From JBGTIS01 sp041745535 (GTDB lineage: Bacteria; Bacteroidota; Bacteroidia; Cytophagales; Cyclobacteriaceae), in the NCBI GenBank assembly GCA_041745535.1, contig JBGTIS010000195.1, forward strand, positions 1 through 64,000: DNA of 64,000 bases, read 5' to 3'. The notes beneath the pieces were generated by a model. It searched no databases. It was given only the letters and a program-made list of their open reading frames with translations, and had not been told where the DNA came from. Numbering within the stretch: the stretch's first letter is position 1; the number at the start of each line of letters is the position of its first letter. Positions 54,083 to 63,648 of the stretch are shown one piece after another. The translations under genes were made by a program, and so were the position numbers.

Positions 54083-55140
54083 TCTCCTTTTATCCCGGGC
54101 CATCAAGGGTGTACGCGAAAATTCCGGCATGGGTGGCCGATGCCTATCAGGAAGGGATCATGAGCATCAATCACCGCAGCCCTGAGTTTATCAAAATTTC
54201 TACGGAAACCATACAACTGCTGAAAAAGAAATTAGCCATTCCGGAAGATTACCGGATATTCTTCACGTCGTCGGCTACGGAATGCTGGGAAATTATCAGC
54301 CAGTCGCTGGTGCGGAAAGAAAGCTGCCATTTGTACAATGGGGCTTTTGGAGAAAAATGGTGCCAGTATGCCCGTAAGCTCCAAAAGGAAGCCACGGGTA
54401 AAGCGTTTGCCCTGGATGAGGCTATTCATCCGGAAACGCTTAGAATTGGAAAGAACACCGATGTAATTTGTGTGACCCAGAATGAGACCTCGAACGGAAC
54501 TTCCGTAAGCAATGCAGTGATCGGACAAATCAAATCCCGTTTTCCGGAAACGCTGGTAGCCGTAGATGCTACTTCCTCTATGGCAGGGGTGTACCTGGAT
54601 TTTGCCAGTGCCGATGTGTGGTTTGCCTCCGTACAAAAGTGCTTCGGTTTACCAGCCGGCCTGGCAGTTATGGTTTGTTCGCCGCAGGTAATACAAACGG
54701 CACGCACCATTGGCGAGAATAATCATTACAACAGCCTGCTGTTTATAATTGAGCAAATGAGGAACATGCAAACCACTTATACCCCCAATGTGCTGAATAT
54801 TTACCTGATGATGCGCAGCTTGCGGGAAGTAGCGCCTATTAATGCGATCGATAAAAAACTAACAAACAGATTTTTTGAGTATATTCGCGCCATTGAGAAA
54901 AACCGGCACTGGCGACTACTGGTTGCTGAACGTGCCGTATTATCCAAAACCGTATTGTGTTTGCAGGCTGACGAACAGCAGGTTCAACAGGTAAAAGCAG
55001 AAGCGAAAAAAGCAGGTATTGTGGTTGGGAATGGCTACGGTAAATGGAAGAACAATACTTTTAGAATAGCCAACTTTCCGGCTATAGAAGAAGAAGAGTT
55101 TTTTAAACTGAAATCTTTTTTAGAAAATCAATTATCATAA
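54079..55140 (+). CDS. Class V aminotransferase, phosphoserine-aminotransferase-like
   Basis: 353 residues. Starts ISFYPGPSRVYAKIPAWV, as in SerC-like enzymes. MSINHRSPEF is typical, VDATSSMAGVYLDF contains the Asp for PLP, and SVQKCFGLPAGLAVMV holds the PLP Lys. It is an alanine-glyoxylate/phosphoserine-type aminotransferase whose substrate is not clear. Overlap with aroQ suggests a shared amino-acid context. Confidence 0.88.
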   Translation: MISFYPGPSRVYAKIPAWVADAYQEGIMSINHRSPEFIKISTETIQLLKKKLAIPEDYRIFFTSSATECWEIISQSLVRKESCHLYNGAFGEKWCQYARKLQKEATGKAFALDEAIHPETLRIGKNTDVICVTQNETSNGTSVSNAVIGQIKSRFPETLVAVDATSSMAGVYLDFASADVWFASVQKCFGLPAGLAVMVCSPQVIQTARTIGENNHYNSLLFIIEQMRNMQTTYTPNVLNIYLMMRSLREVAPINAIDKKLTNRFFEYIRAIEKNRHWRLLVAERAVLSKTVLCLQADEQQVQQVKAEAKKAGIVVGNGYGKWKNNTFRIANFPAIEEEEFFKLKSFLENQLS

Positions 55141-55210
55141 GCACTTAATTTTTAGATAGCTCCTGAGCGAGTCGTATTAAATTGTTCGAGAGATTGTATT
55201 GTGTTAACCC

Positions 55211-55777
55211 ATGTTTAATTTTAAAGAAACTGTTTCGGTCACGCTGATCCTTTTTTCGGTGATCGATATTTTAGGAAGTATCCCCATCATTATAACTTTA
55301 AGGAGAAAGACCGGTACCATTGAATCGGGCAAAGCTACCATTGTAGCCGGATTCATTATGATTGGGTTTTTATTTTTAGGGCAGCAGATTCTCCGGTTAT
55401 TCGGCCTGGACGAAGCTTCTTTTTCCATTGCCGGAGCCATTGTGATGCTGCTGATCGGCATTGAAATGATTCTGGGCATTGAACTTTTTAAGACCGACCC
55501 TGATGCTGGAAAAAGCTCCTCCATTGTGCCCCTGGCTTTCCCGCTGATTGCCGGGGCAGGTACCATGACCACCCTGATCTCGCTGCGGGCCGCCTATTCG
55601 CTATCTAATATTTTACTAGGGGTGGTGATTAATCTGGCGTTGGTGTACCTGGTACTGAAAACGTCGGTATGGCTGGAAAAGAAACTGGGTACTACCGGAG
55701 TTAATATTTTAAGGAAAGTTTTTGGCATCATATTGTTGGCAATAGCGATCAAACTCATAAAAAACCAATTCACCTGA
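55211..55777 (+). CDS. MarC family integral membrane protein
   Basis: 188 residues with about six membrane helices. DILGSIPIIITLRRKTG and PLAFPLIAGAGTMTTLISL are the MarC/UPF0056 family marks. The function is unresolved (not a proven drug efflux pump). The stop overlaps the rnhA start by one base. Confidence 0.92.
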   Translation: MFNFKETVSVTLILFSVIDILGSIPIIITLRRKTGTIESGKATIVAGFIMIGFLFLGQQILRLFGLDEASFSIAGAIVMLLIGIEMILGIELFKTDPDAGKSSSIVPLAFPLIAGAGTMTTLISLRAAYSLSNILLGVVINLALVYLVLKTSVWLEKKLGTTGVNILRKVFGIILLAIAIKLIKNQFT

Positions 55778-56232
55778 TGGTAACAATGTATACAGACGGT
55801 GCTTCACGCGGCAATCCTGGTCGGGGCGGCTATGGCACCGTATTACTTTACAACCGGCACCGCAAGGAATTATGCGCCGGTTACCGGAAAACCACCAACA
55901 ACCGCATGGAACTGATGGCCGTGATTGTAGGCCTTGAAGCCCTGAAGAAAGAAGGTACTGAAGTAGAAGTATACACTGATTCGCAATATGTGGTAGATGC
56001 CGTGCGGAAAGGGTGGATCTGGAACTGGGTGAAAAAAAACTTTAAAGGCAAAAAGAATGGAGACCTGTGGCGCCGGTTTATCAATGTATACAATAAACAT
56101 CAGGTAAACTTTTTCTGGATCAAAGGCCATTCTGGTATTCCCGAAAACGAACGTTGCGACGAACTGGCGGTTACCTGCGCCGATGGCCCCAATCTGATGA
56201 TTGATGGTGGCTATGAGGATGGCAATGGTTGA
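55777..56232 (+). CDS. rnhA: Ribonuclease HI
   Basis: 151 residues. The catalytic acidic residues appear as MYTDGASRGNPGRGG (Asp), NNRMELMAVIVGLEAL (Glu), YTDSQYVVDA (Asp) and IPENERCDELAV (Asp). It is full length for bacterial RNase HI. It degrades RNA in RNA-DNA hybrids. Translationally coupled to marC. Confidence 0.97.
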   Translation: MVTMYTDGASRGNPGRGGYGTVLLYNRHRKELCAGYRKTTNNRMELMAVIVGLEALKKEGTEVEVYTDSQYVVDAVRKGWIWNWVKKNFKGKKNGDLWRRFINVYNKHQVNFFWIKGHSGIPENERCDELAVTCADGPNLMIDGGYEDGNG

Positions 56233-56403
56233 TGGCGCGACAGAAACCAGGTATTTATATTTCCACTAAATTCTTATAAAAGCCGATGCCTGTTTCCTTC
56301 CTGAAAACCCCGTTTTTATACTTTACAACCATCCAGAGTTTACAGCATACAGCGCCCTTTGTGGGCAAAGTCCCGTGGAAGTGGTGTGTATGTGGCACCC
56401 AAA

Positions 56404-56625
56404 GTAGACCAGGTCACGCTGACTTTGTAAGGTTTAAGTAGGTTTCTTTACCACTTCTCACTGACCTGGTGTAGTTGACGTAAGCTTTAAGACCACTTCC
56501 TACTGACTTTGCCTCGATGTAATGCGGAATGGTGACCACTTCCCGCTGACTTTGCCTCGATGTGATACCACATAGTGATCAGGTCGCGCTGACTTCGTCT
56601 TGATGTGGTACCTTTTGCAGGCAAA
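56404..56625. repeat. Degenerate tandem repeat, 42-43 bp unit, five copies
   Basis: The core CTGAC recurs at 56419, 56461, 56503, 56546 and 56589, giving steps of 42, 42, 43 and 43 bases. Around it the units share ACCACTTC/ACCAGGTC before and CTGACTTTG plus a GATGTGGTACC-type end after. Copies 3 and 4 are the most alike. An inverted copy (GCAAAGTCCCGTGGAAGTGG, starting near 56365) lies just upstream and another partial one (GCAAAGGCAGGGTGG) downstream near 56620. Confidence 0.75.
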
Positions 56626-56790
56626 GGCAGGGTGGCTTGATAGAAAAAAAATAAAATTTTGTAAGCATCCCCTGCTTTAGTCCATAGGGGGTTCCCATTA
56701 CAGGTAAAGTAACTCCCTATATGATTCGATATATAAAAAGAATTGATATCTGCCGAACGTATATACAATCCAATGCGTAAGCTGCTATTT

Positions 56791-56903
56791 ATCCCGAAGG
56801 GATTACATGTTTATAAAATATAAGAGCGATGCATGATGCGACCCCGATGGGGTCGTATTAGCCTTTATCCGTGTTTTTATAAAGCTTTGAATCCTTCGGA
56901 TTC
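56791..56903. repeat. Cluster of three short palindromes
   Basis: ATCCCGAAGGGAT (56791-56803), CGACCCCGATGGGGTCG (56839-56855) and GAATCCTTCGGATTC (56889-56903), about 50 bases apart, separated by AT-rich TTTATAAA-type segments. This resembles the REP-like intergenic palindromes scattered in Bacteroidota genomes. Confidence 0.65.
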
Positions 56904-57256
56904 TTTTACAACCAGTTTGAATATATACACACGATAGTCATTAGGGTGCTATCCAGCCATTTTAATATGTTTTGCCTTTCTGATCTATGGTAACTATGCG
57001 CTATACGGAGGTGCCAGATATCTTAGATTAAGTGTCTAGCTATCTGATACTGGAAATATTTAAGGCCAGTTTTTTAAATATCAAGTTAAAATGCTCAAAA
57101 TCCTTTCGAGAAAAGTTCGCTGATAATTCAGCGAATATATTTTTGCCTGGCAGCTTTTGGCTTTAGTCTGACAGAGTTATTATTTTTTTGTAAAATAAGT
57201 AATTAGATTTGAGTTTTGTATTTAATTGATTTATCCCAAAACTATTCCTGATTCCT

Positions 57257-59428
57257 TTGAGAAATTATTTACTATTCGTTGGTTTTTGCCTGATTGCTAT
57301 TACTCTTCAAGCACAGAAAAAAAATGAAAGTTACCAGATACACATCACGAAGGCTGCTGCTGCCTTTCATATAGATGGGGTGATGGACGAACCCGACTGG
57401 CAGAAAGCCGACGTGGCTACCGATTTCTATATGGTATTGCCCATGGATACCAGCTTTGCCCGGGTAAGAACCGATGTGCGGATGAGCTATGATGAACAGA
57501 ATCTGTATTTGCTGGTGGTGTGTTTCAAAGCCTTGCCCGGCCGGTACATTGTGGAATCGCTGCGCAGAGATTTTTCTTTTGGCAGGAACGATAACTTTTT
57601 GCTTTTTATGGACCCGTTCGACGACCAGACCAATGGTTTTTCGTTTGGCGCCAATGCGGCCGGTGCCCAGTGGGACGGCCTGATGTACGAAGGGGGTAAA
57701 GTTGACCTGAGCTGGGATAACAAGTGGGTGTCGGTAGTGAAAGATTATGACGACCGCTGGATTTTTGAAGCTGCCATTCCGTTTAAATCTATCCGCTATA
57801 AAAAAGGCATTCAGGAATGGGGTATTAATTTTAGCCGGTTGGATTTGAAAACCAATGAAAAGTCCAGTTGGGCGCCTGTGCCTCGTCAGTTCCCCACCGC
57901 ATCTCTGGCGTATTCGGGCACCCTGGTGTGGGACCAGCCGCCACCTACTACCAACTTAAACGTATCCATCATTCCCTATGCCCTGGGAGGCGTTACCCGC
58001 GATTTCGAAGGTGAAAATAAAAACGATTACCGCACCGATGTAGGCGTGGATGCCAAAATTGCCATTACCTCATCGCTGAACCTGGATTTAACCGTAAACC
58101 CTGATTTCTCCCAGGTGGATGTAGACCAGCAGGTGACCAATCTGGATCGGTTTGAGCTTTTCTTTCCCGAAAGAAGACAGTTTTTTCTGGAGAACGGAGA
58201 CTTGTTTGCCAATTTTGGTTATCCCACCGTGCGGCCATTTTTCTCCAGGCGCGTTGGTTTGGGTGTGCCCATCCGGTTTGGTGCCCGATTAAGTGGGAAG
58301 CTCAACAAGAACTGGCGACTGGGTGCCATGGACATGCAAACCGCCCCGGTAGATGAATTTGGATTGCCCGCCCAGAACTTCGCGGTAGCTTCCCTGCAAC
58401 GGAAAGTATTTGCCCGGTCGAATATCGGCGCTATTTTCATCAATAAAGAATCGCTGAACTATGACCCGGCCGTCGGCGACTTTCCCCGGTATTCCCAGTA
58501 CAACCGCAACCTGGGTTTTGAATACAACCTGGCTTCTTCCAATAATCTCTGGACAGGGAAGGCCCTTTTTCTGAAATCTTTCTCACCCGGCCACCCTAAT
58601 GATGCCATGGTGTATGCCGGTAACCTGCAGTACACCAACAAATCGTGGATTGTAAGTGGACAGTATGAATATGTGGGCAGTAATTTTAACGCGGAAGTGG
58701 GTTATGTGCCCCGGCAATCGTATATCCGTATCAATCCGCAAATCAGTTATTTGTTTTTTCCAAAAGCCGGAAAAGTGCTGAGCCATGGCCCCATGCTTAA
58801 TCTCAAGTACTTTTTAAATAAATCGTTCAAGCATACAGATAACGAAAGTTACCTGGCTTACAAAGTGAGCTTCCGAAACCAAAGTGTACTAACCGGCTGG
58901 ATCGCCCATGATTTTGTGCAATTGCTGCGGCCCTTTGATCCTACCAATTCCGGGCTCGATTCTCTGGCATTCAATACCCGGCACAAATGGAATTCGTGGG
59001 GAACAGAGTTTGTTTCCACACCGAATAGCCTGTTCAGTTATTCTTTTTCAACCCGGTATGGCGGTTATTATGCCGATGGCAGGCGGCTGAACCTGACCGG
59101 AGAACTGGGCTATCGGTTTCAACCCTACGTGAGCCTGCTGGTAAGTTCGAGCTACAATTATATTGATTTGCCGGAACCCTGGAACCAGCAGACTTTCTGG
59201 CTGGTGGGCCCCCGCCTGGACGTTACCCTTACCAATAAACTGTTCTTTACCGGATTTTTGCAATACAACGAGCAACAGCGCAACATCAATGTGAATACAC
59301 GCTTGCAGTGGCGCTATCAGCCAGTTTCCGATTTGTTTATTGTATACACCGACAACTATCTGCCCGAGCCCTTTCTGGTGAAAAACAGGGCCATTGTGTT
59401 GAAGCTGACCTACTGGTGGAATATTTAA
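57257..59428 (+). CDS. DUF5916 outer-membrane protein with CBM9-like N-terminal domain
   Basis: 723 residues from a TTG start. A signal peptide (YLLFVGFCLIAITLQAQ) is followed by a CBM9-like domain (AAAFHIDGVMDEPDWQKADV ... WIFEAAIPFKSIRYKKG). The DUF5916 core has LDLTVNPDFSQVDVDQQVTN and FFPERRQFFLENGDLF. The rest is an aromatic-rich beta-barrel (YLFFPKAG, LTYWWNI terminal Trp). The protein is common in this phylum. By domain content it could bind or process sugars at the outer membrane; the function is not established. Confidence 0.9.
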   Translation: MRNYLLFVGFCLIAITLQAQKKNESYQIHITKAAAAFHIDGVMDEPDWQKADVATDFYMVLPMDTSFARVRTDVRMSYDEQNLYLLVVCFKALPGRYIVESLRRDFSFGRNDNFLLFMDPFDDQTNGFSFGANAAGAQWDGLMYEGGKVDLSWDNKWVSVVKDYDDRWIFEAAIPFKSIRYKKGIQEWGINFSRLDLKTNEKSSWAPVPRQFPTASLAYSGTLVWDQPPPTTNLNVSIIPYALGGVTRDFEGENKNDYRTDVGVDAKIAITSSLNLDLTVNPDFSQVDVDQQVTNLDRFELFFPERRQFFLENGDLFANFGYPTVRPFFSRRVGLGVPIRFGARLSGKLNKNWRLGAMDMQTAPVDEFGLPAQNFAVASLQRKVFARSNIGAIFINKESLNYDPAVGDFPRYSQYNRNLGFEYNLASSNNLWTGKALFLKSFSPGHPNDAMVYAGNLQYTNKSWIVSGQYEYVGSNFNAEVGYVPRQSYIRINPQISYLFFPKAGKVLSHGPMLNLKYFLNKSFKHTDNESYLAYKVSFRNQSVLTGWIAHDFVQLLRPFDPTNSGLDSLAFNTRHKWNSWGTEFVSTPNSLFSYSFSTRYGGYYADGRRLNLTGELGYRFQPYVSLLVSSSYNYIDLPEPWNQQTFWLVGPRLDVTLTNKLFFTGFLQYNEQQRNINVNTRLQWRYQPVSDLFIVYTDNYLPEPFLVKNRAIVLKLTYWWNI

Positions 59429-59484
59429 GCAGGTAAGCAAAAGTAATAAGGTATTCCTTGCCGGATGAGGCTTTGCCGAATTCC

Positions 59485-59566
59485 GGTGGCCGGCACCCGG
59501 CATCCCATTCATGGGACCCCGCGCCGCGGTGGCCGGAATAAATCCGGTCGGCGCCCCGACGGGGAG
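59485..59566. repeat. GC-rich palindromic island upstream of the higB remnant
   Basis: A roughly 80-base block far richer in G and C than its surroundings, with TCCCATTCATGGGA, CCGGAATAAATCCGG and CCCCGACGGGG palindromes and a repeated CGGTGGCCGG (near 59486 and 59527). It looks like a REP-type element. It lies where the 5' part of higB should be. Confidence 0.6.
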
Positions 59567-59606
59567 AATACCCTAAAACTATTGCTCCACTACTTAAAAT
59601 CTATAA

Positions 59607-59715
59607 TTTTTTTATAGATTGGTGGTGAAGATTAACTTTGATCTTCAGTACTGTTTGGATAAGGTTCATAGGTACTCATGGAGATTATGACAAAATTAAT
59701 GCGTTAACAATTTAA
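59607..59715 (+). pseudogene. higB: Remnant of a HigB-family toxin gene
   Basis: In one frame 59613-59648 encodes YRLVVKINFDLQ. After one extra base (59649) the next frame reads TVWIRFIGTHGDYDKINALT plus a final Ile and a TAA stop at 59713-59715, three bases before the antitoxin ATG. Joined together these match the C-terminal end of HigB/RelE-type toxins (RLVVKINYDLQ-x-VYIRFIGTHAEYDKI pattern). The N-terminal half is absent and replaced by the GC-rich repeat block. No active toxin can be made. Confidence 0.75.
59633..59640 (+). promoter_or_regulatory. -7 box for the orphan HigA gene
   Basis: TAACTTTG is a full match to TAnnTTTG, with T-rich DNA 19 bases upstream. It lies inside the higB remnant, so the antitoxin may now be transcribed from within the dead toxin gene. 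Confidence 0.35.
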
Positions 59716-59718
59716 GAG

Positions 59719-60093
59719 ATGAATTGGACTATTATAAAAACAGAAGAAGAATATCAAAGGGCTTTAGATAGACTTGAAGACATTTTTGATTCCCAAAAAG
59801 GTGATCCGCATTACAAAGAAGCTGAACTGTTGGTGATGCTCATTGAGAAGTACGAAACTGAAGCAGAGCAAGCCTTTCCAGATCCTGATCCAATAGAAGT
59901 AATTAAATTTCGCATGGAACAAAACAATCTTAAAAACAAAGATTTGGCTAAGATTGTAGGAAGCAAAAGCAAAGCTTCTGAAATACTTAACAGAAAAAGA
60001 AGATTAACCTTATCGATGATAAGAAAAATAAATAAGGTGTTAGGGATACCCGCTGAAATATTAATTAATGAATATGAGCTTGTAAACCAATAG
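59719..60093 (+). CDS. higA: HigA-family antitoxin, HTH (orphan)
   Basis: 124 residues. The N-terminal part (TIIKTEEEYQRALDRLEDIF, EAELLVMLIEKYETEAE) is the COG5499 antitoxin pattern. An XRE-type HTH follows (VIKFRMEQNNLKNKDLAKIV, SKSKASEILNRKRRLTLSMI, GIPAEILI). HigA-type antitoxins neutralise HigB and repress the operon. The adjacent toxin is degraded, so this antitoxin is orphaned, perhaps kept as a regulator or to counter a toxin elsewhere. Confidence 0.9.
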   Translation: MNWTIIKTEEEYQRALDRLEDIFDSQKGDPHYKEAELLVMLIEKYETEAEQAFPDPDPIEVIKFRMEQNNLKNKDLAKIVGSKSKASEILNRKRRLTLSMIRKINKVLGIPAEILINEYELVNQ

Positions 60094-60317
60094 GCATCTA
60101 CCTGCGAGCAACACGATGAACTTTATCGTTTTCCTATCCTTTTCTAGCTTTAATTTTTGTCTGTTCTATGACAAATAATCTATTGAAAACGCTTATATTT
60201 TAAAAATTTTTATATCCCTTATATTTTTTTGTTACTTTAAGGCGTTCATGTATGTATAGAATTAAGAAGCTTCTTCCTTTAAGATAAAACCTATTCTATA
60301 CCCACTTAAATAAAATT

Positions 60318-63300
60318 ATGAATAAACTTTTACTCGCGGGGTTTTTTATATTTTTCATCGCCACCTCTGCACTGAAAGCCCAGGAAGTTACGCTTACGGG
60401 CAAAGTAACAGCCGCCAAAGATGGTTCTGAACTACCCGGTGTGAACGTTACCCTCAAAAACACCAGCAGAGGCACCATTACCGACGTGGATGGTAATTAC
60501 CGCATTGTATTGCCCAGTGGAACCGATACCCTGGTTTTTTCTTTCATCGGATACTTGTCTAAAGAATTTGGCGTAGCCAACAGAAGCAATCTGGATGTGC
60601 AACTGGCGGAAGATGTGCAGGAACTCCAGGAAGTGGTGGTTACTGGTTTTCAGGAGGTAGAGCGCAAGCTGTTTACCGGGGCTGCGAATAATGTGAAAAT
60701 GGCCGAAGTCAGAAGTCCGGGCATGGTGGATGCCAGCCGGATGCTGGAAGGACAGGTAGCCGGTGTTTCTGTAGACAATGTGTCGGGAACCTTTGGCACT
60801 TCTCCCAAAATCAGAATCAGAGGCAATACATCCATCAATGGTGACAACCAGCCTTTGTGGGTGGTGGACGGCGTTATTCTGGAAGACCTTACCAATGTGA
60901 GTGCCGATGATATCGTTACCGGAAATACCAATACGGTGCTGGCTTCTTCTATCGCGGGCCTGAACCCGGATGATATTGAATCATTTCAGATTCTGAAAGA
61001 TGCATCCGCCACCGCCCTGTACGGTACCCGGGCTAAAAACGGGGTAATTGTGATTACCACCAAAAAAGGAAAGAGCGGTAAACTACGGATTAATTATTCG
61101 GGGAATTTTACCGGTCAGCTGCGTCCTACTTACAGCCAGTTCGATATTCTCAATTCCAAAGATGAAATGTCTATTTACCGGGAAATGTACGAGAAAGGCC
61201 TGATTGATATTACCACCTCTGTAAAAGCGCAAAATTATGGCCCGCTGGGTAAAATGTTTTCCCTGATCTCTGAACACAAAATTCCCTGGGGGACCGATGG
61301 TACGCTGAACGAACAGTTTCTACACCGTTACGAAACCGCCAACACCGATTGGTTTGAGGTGCTGTTCAAAGAACTTTCGCTGCAGCAGCAACATTCTGTA
61401 AGCTTTACCTCAGGCAACGAAAATTATAATAGCTATTACTCGCTCAGCTATTTGCACGACAATGGTCAAACCGTGGCCGATAAAGTACAGCGCTACGCCG
61501 GTACGGCCAAAAACAGCTTTTTCTTCTCCGACCGGTTTTCCATGGACTTAAAACTCACCGGCAGTTACCGGCAACAGAAATTACCCGGAACCATCGACCG
61601 TGATTTTGATCCCATTACCGGCAGGTTTAAAAGAGATTTTGACATCAATCCATTTAGTTATGCCCTGAACACCAGTCGCTCCATTACGGCTTATGATAGT
61701 GCGGGCAATCCGGAATATTTCCGAAGAAACTATGCTCCCTTTAATATTCTGGAGGAGTTAAGCCTGAATTATATTAATGTGCGGGTTGCGGATATCGCTA
61801 CCCAGGCTGATTTCAATTTTAAGCTGATGGATAACCTGTCGGTAAGAAGTACGGTGCAGGGTCGTTATGCCGCTACCAACCGGGAGCACATTATCCACGA
61901 AAATTCCAATCAGGCCGAAGCCTACCGGGCCGATGATACCCAGTATATCCAGGAAGCAAATAAATTTTTATTCACCGATCCCGATGATCCGGGTTCCCTG
62001 CCTAAGGTAGTGTTGCCCGAAGGCGGATTCAATTATCTTGATCAGAATGATTTGGTGAACTTTTATGTGCGAAACAGCATGGAATGGTCGAAGGTGTTTA
62101 ATCAGATTCATGATATAAATATTCTGGCCGGACAGGAAATCAAATTTACCGATCGTTCAGCCCGGAGCGCCACTGGTATTGGCGTGGTATACGACAACGG
62201 AGGGGTGGTGAATACCGATCCGAATATTATTGAATTTCTGAATCGGTTGGGCGTAGATTTTTATTCGCTTTCCGAAGACCGCGAACGCTTTGCCGGCTTT
62301 TTCCTGAATGCCGCTTATGCGTATAACGAAAAATATATTATTAATGGAACCGTGCGCTACGATGGCTCTAACCGATTGGGGAAAAGTAAAAATGCCCGCT
62401 ATCTGCCTACCTGGAATGTAAGTGGTGCGTGGAATGTGGATCAGGAAGAATTCTTTAATGTATCCTCAATTGACTACCTGAAATTAAGAGCCACCTATGG
62501 CCTTTCCGCCAACCTGGGGCCTAGTACCAGCGCTCTGCTCAATCTGCAGGCCGATGTTACGTTGCGTCCTACCGATACCGAAACGTATCTGTATATCTCA
62601 GACCTTGAAAACAGTGATCTTACCTGGGAAAAGTTGAAAGAGCTGAACGTAGGGATGGACTTCGGAATTCTTGAAAACAAAGTTACCGGTACGGTAGATT
62701 ACTTTAAAAGAAATTCCTTTGACCTGATTGGCGTGCTGCAAACCAGTGGGGTAGGTGGGGCAGGTTATAAGCTGGGGAATTATGCCGACATGCGGTCTGA
62801 AGGATTTGAAGTTTCCATCAACTCTGTAAATTACCAATCCAATAAATTTTCCTGGCTTACCAGTTTTAACGTTGGTTATGCCAAAGATAAAATTACCCGG
62901 CTCGATTTCGGACCCATCATTGCCAATGCCATTACCCAGGAAGGCGCTGCCGTACTGGGCGGTCCGCGAAGGGGCGTGTACTCCACCAAATTTGCCGGAT
63001 TAGACTACCGCGGTATTCCACAGTTTTTTGATAATACCGGAGAGAAAACCTATTACTATAATTTGCAGGAAAGAGATAATCTGAACGATTATTTGCGGTA
63101 TGAAGGTCCTACTGAGCCTCTGGGCGCCGGAGGACTTACCAACATATTTAAAGCAGGCAATTTTTCGCTGAATGTGTTGCTGTCGTATAAGTTTGGGTAT
63201 AAAATCAGGTTAAACGATATTTTCACTCCCACTTATACCGATTTCAGTTCGTTCTCCAAAAGTTTTGTGAATCGCTGGGTAGTACCTGGTGATGAGGAAA

Positions 63301-63635
63301 TTACCAATGTGCCGGTAATTCTGGACAACCAGGTAGTTTCCGGCAACAATCCTGATTTGCTGAACGCGTATGACCTGTACAATAAAAGTACCGTACGGGT
63401 AGCCAATGGCGATTATGTGCGATTGAAAACAGTGCGCGTAAGCTATAGTTTTCCCAGCCGGCTGGCAGAGAAAATAGGAGCCAGCACGGCCAACATCGCT
63501 GTGGAAGGGCAGAACCTGCTGTTACTTTATTCTGATGCGGCATTGAACGGACAGGATCCGGAATTTTTCTCGTCAGGTGGTGTGGCTTTACCGCAGCCCC
63601 GGCAACTTACCATGTCGGTCAACATTGGTTTTTAG
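60318..63635 (+). CDS. SusC/RagA family TonB-dependent outer-membrane transporter
   Basis: 1105 residues. A signal peptide precedes a CarboxypepD_reg-like domain (VTLTGKVTAAKDGSELPGVN ... YLSKEFGV). The plug domain (about 105-245) has VVVTGFQEVERKLFTGAANN, IRIRGNTSINGDNQPLWVVDG and DASATALYGTRAKNGVIVIT. The barrel runs to the C-terminus, with a final aromatic residue (MSVNIGF). It imports glycans or peptides with energy from TonB. The SusD partner begins 13 bases later. Confidence 0.95.
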   Translation: MNKLLLAGFFIFFIATSALKAQEVTLTGKVTAAKDGSELPGVNVTLKNTSRGTITDVDGNYRIVLPSGTDTLVFSFIGYLSKEFGVANRSNLDVQLAEDVQELQEVVVTGFQEVERKLFTGAANNVKMAEVRSPGMVDASRMLEGQVAGVSVDNVSGTFGTSPKIRIRGNTSINGDNQPLWVVDGVILEDLTNVSADDIVTGNTNTVLASSIAGLNPDDIESFQILKDASATALYGTRAKNGVIVITTKKGKSGKLRINYSGNFTGQLRPTYSQFDILNSKDEMSIYREMYEKGLIDITTSVKAQNYGPLGKMFSLISEHKIPWGTDGTLNEQFLHRYETANTDWFEVLFKELSLQQQHSVSFTSGNENYNSYYSLSYLHDNGQTVADKVQRYAGTAKNSFFFSDRFSMDLKLTGSYRQQKLPGTIDRDFDPITGRFKRDFDINPFSYALNTSRSITAYDSAGNPEYFRRNYAPFNILEELSLNYINVRVADIATQADFNFKLMDNLSVRSTVQGRYAATNREHIIHENSNQAEAYRADDTQYIQEANKFLFTDPDDPGSLPKVVLPEGGFNYLDQNDLVNFYVRNSMEWSKVFNQIHDINILAGQEIKFTDRSARSATGIGVVYDNGGVVNTDPNIIEFLNRLGVDFYSLSEDRERFAGFFLNAAYAYNEKYIINGTVRYDGSNRLGKSKNARYLPTWNVSGAWNVDQEEFFNVSSIDYLKLRATYGLSANLGPSTSALLNLQADVTLRPTDTETYLYISDLENSDLTWEKLKELNVGMDFGILENKVTGTVDYFKRNSFDLIGVLQTSGVGGAGYKLGNYADMRSEGFEVSINSVNYQSNKFSWLTSFNVGYAKDKITRLDFGPIIANAITQEGAAVLGGPRRGVYSTKFAGLDYRGIPQFFDNTGEKTYYYNLQERDNLNDYLRYEGPTEPLGAGGLTNIFKAGNFSLNVLLSYKFGYKIRLNDIFTPTYTDFSSFSKSFVNRWVVPGDEEITNVPVILDNQVVSGNNPDLLNAYDLYNKSTVRVANGDYVRLKTVRVSYSFPSRLAEKIGASTANIAVEGQNLLLLYSDAALNGQDPEFFSSGGVALPQPRQLTMSVNIGF

Positions 63636-63648
63636 AATTTTATTAGCA

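Larger units (their letters stand above)
56233..57256. other. One-kilobase gene-free region with tandem and palindromic repeats
   Basis: No supported frame. It holds an approximately five-copy degenerate tandem repeat (56404-56625), inverted partial copies around it, three short perfect palindromes (56791-56903), and a TAGATTTG -7 box at 57204-57211 probably serving the DUF5916 gene. Confidence 0.6.

Noticed and set aside
56404..56625. CRISPR array
   Set aside because: The period contains no unique spacers; the whole 42-43-base unit is a degenerate repeat, and there are no cas genes.
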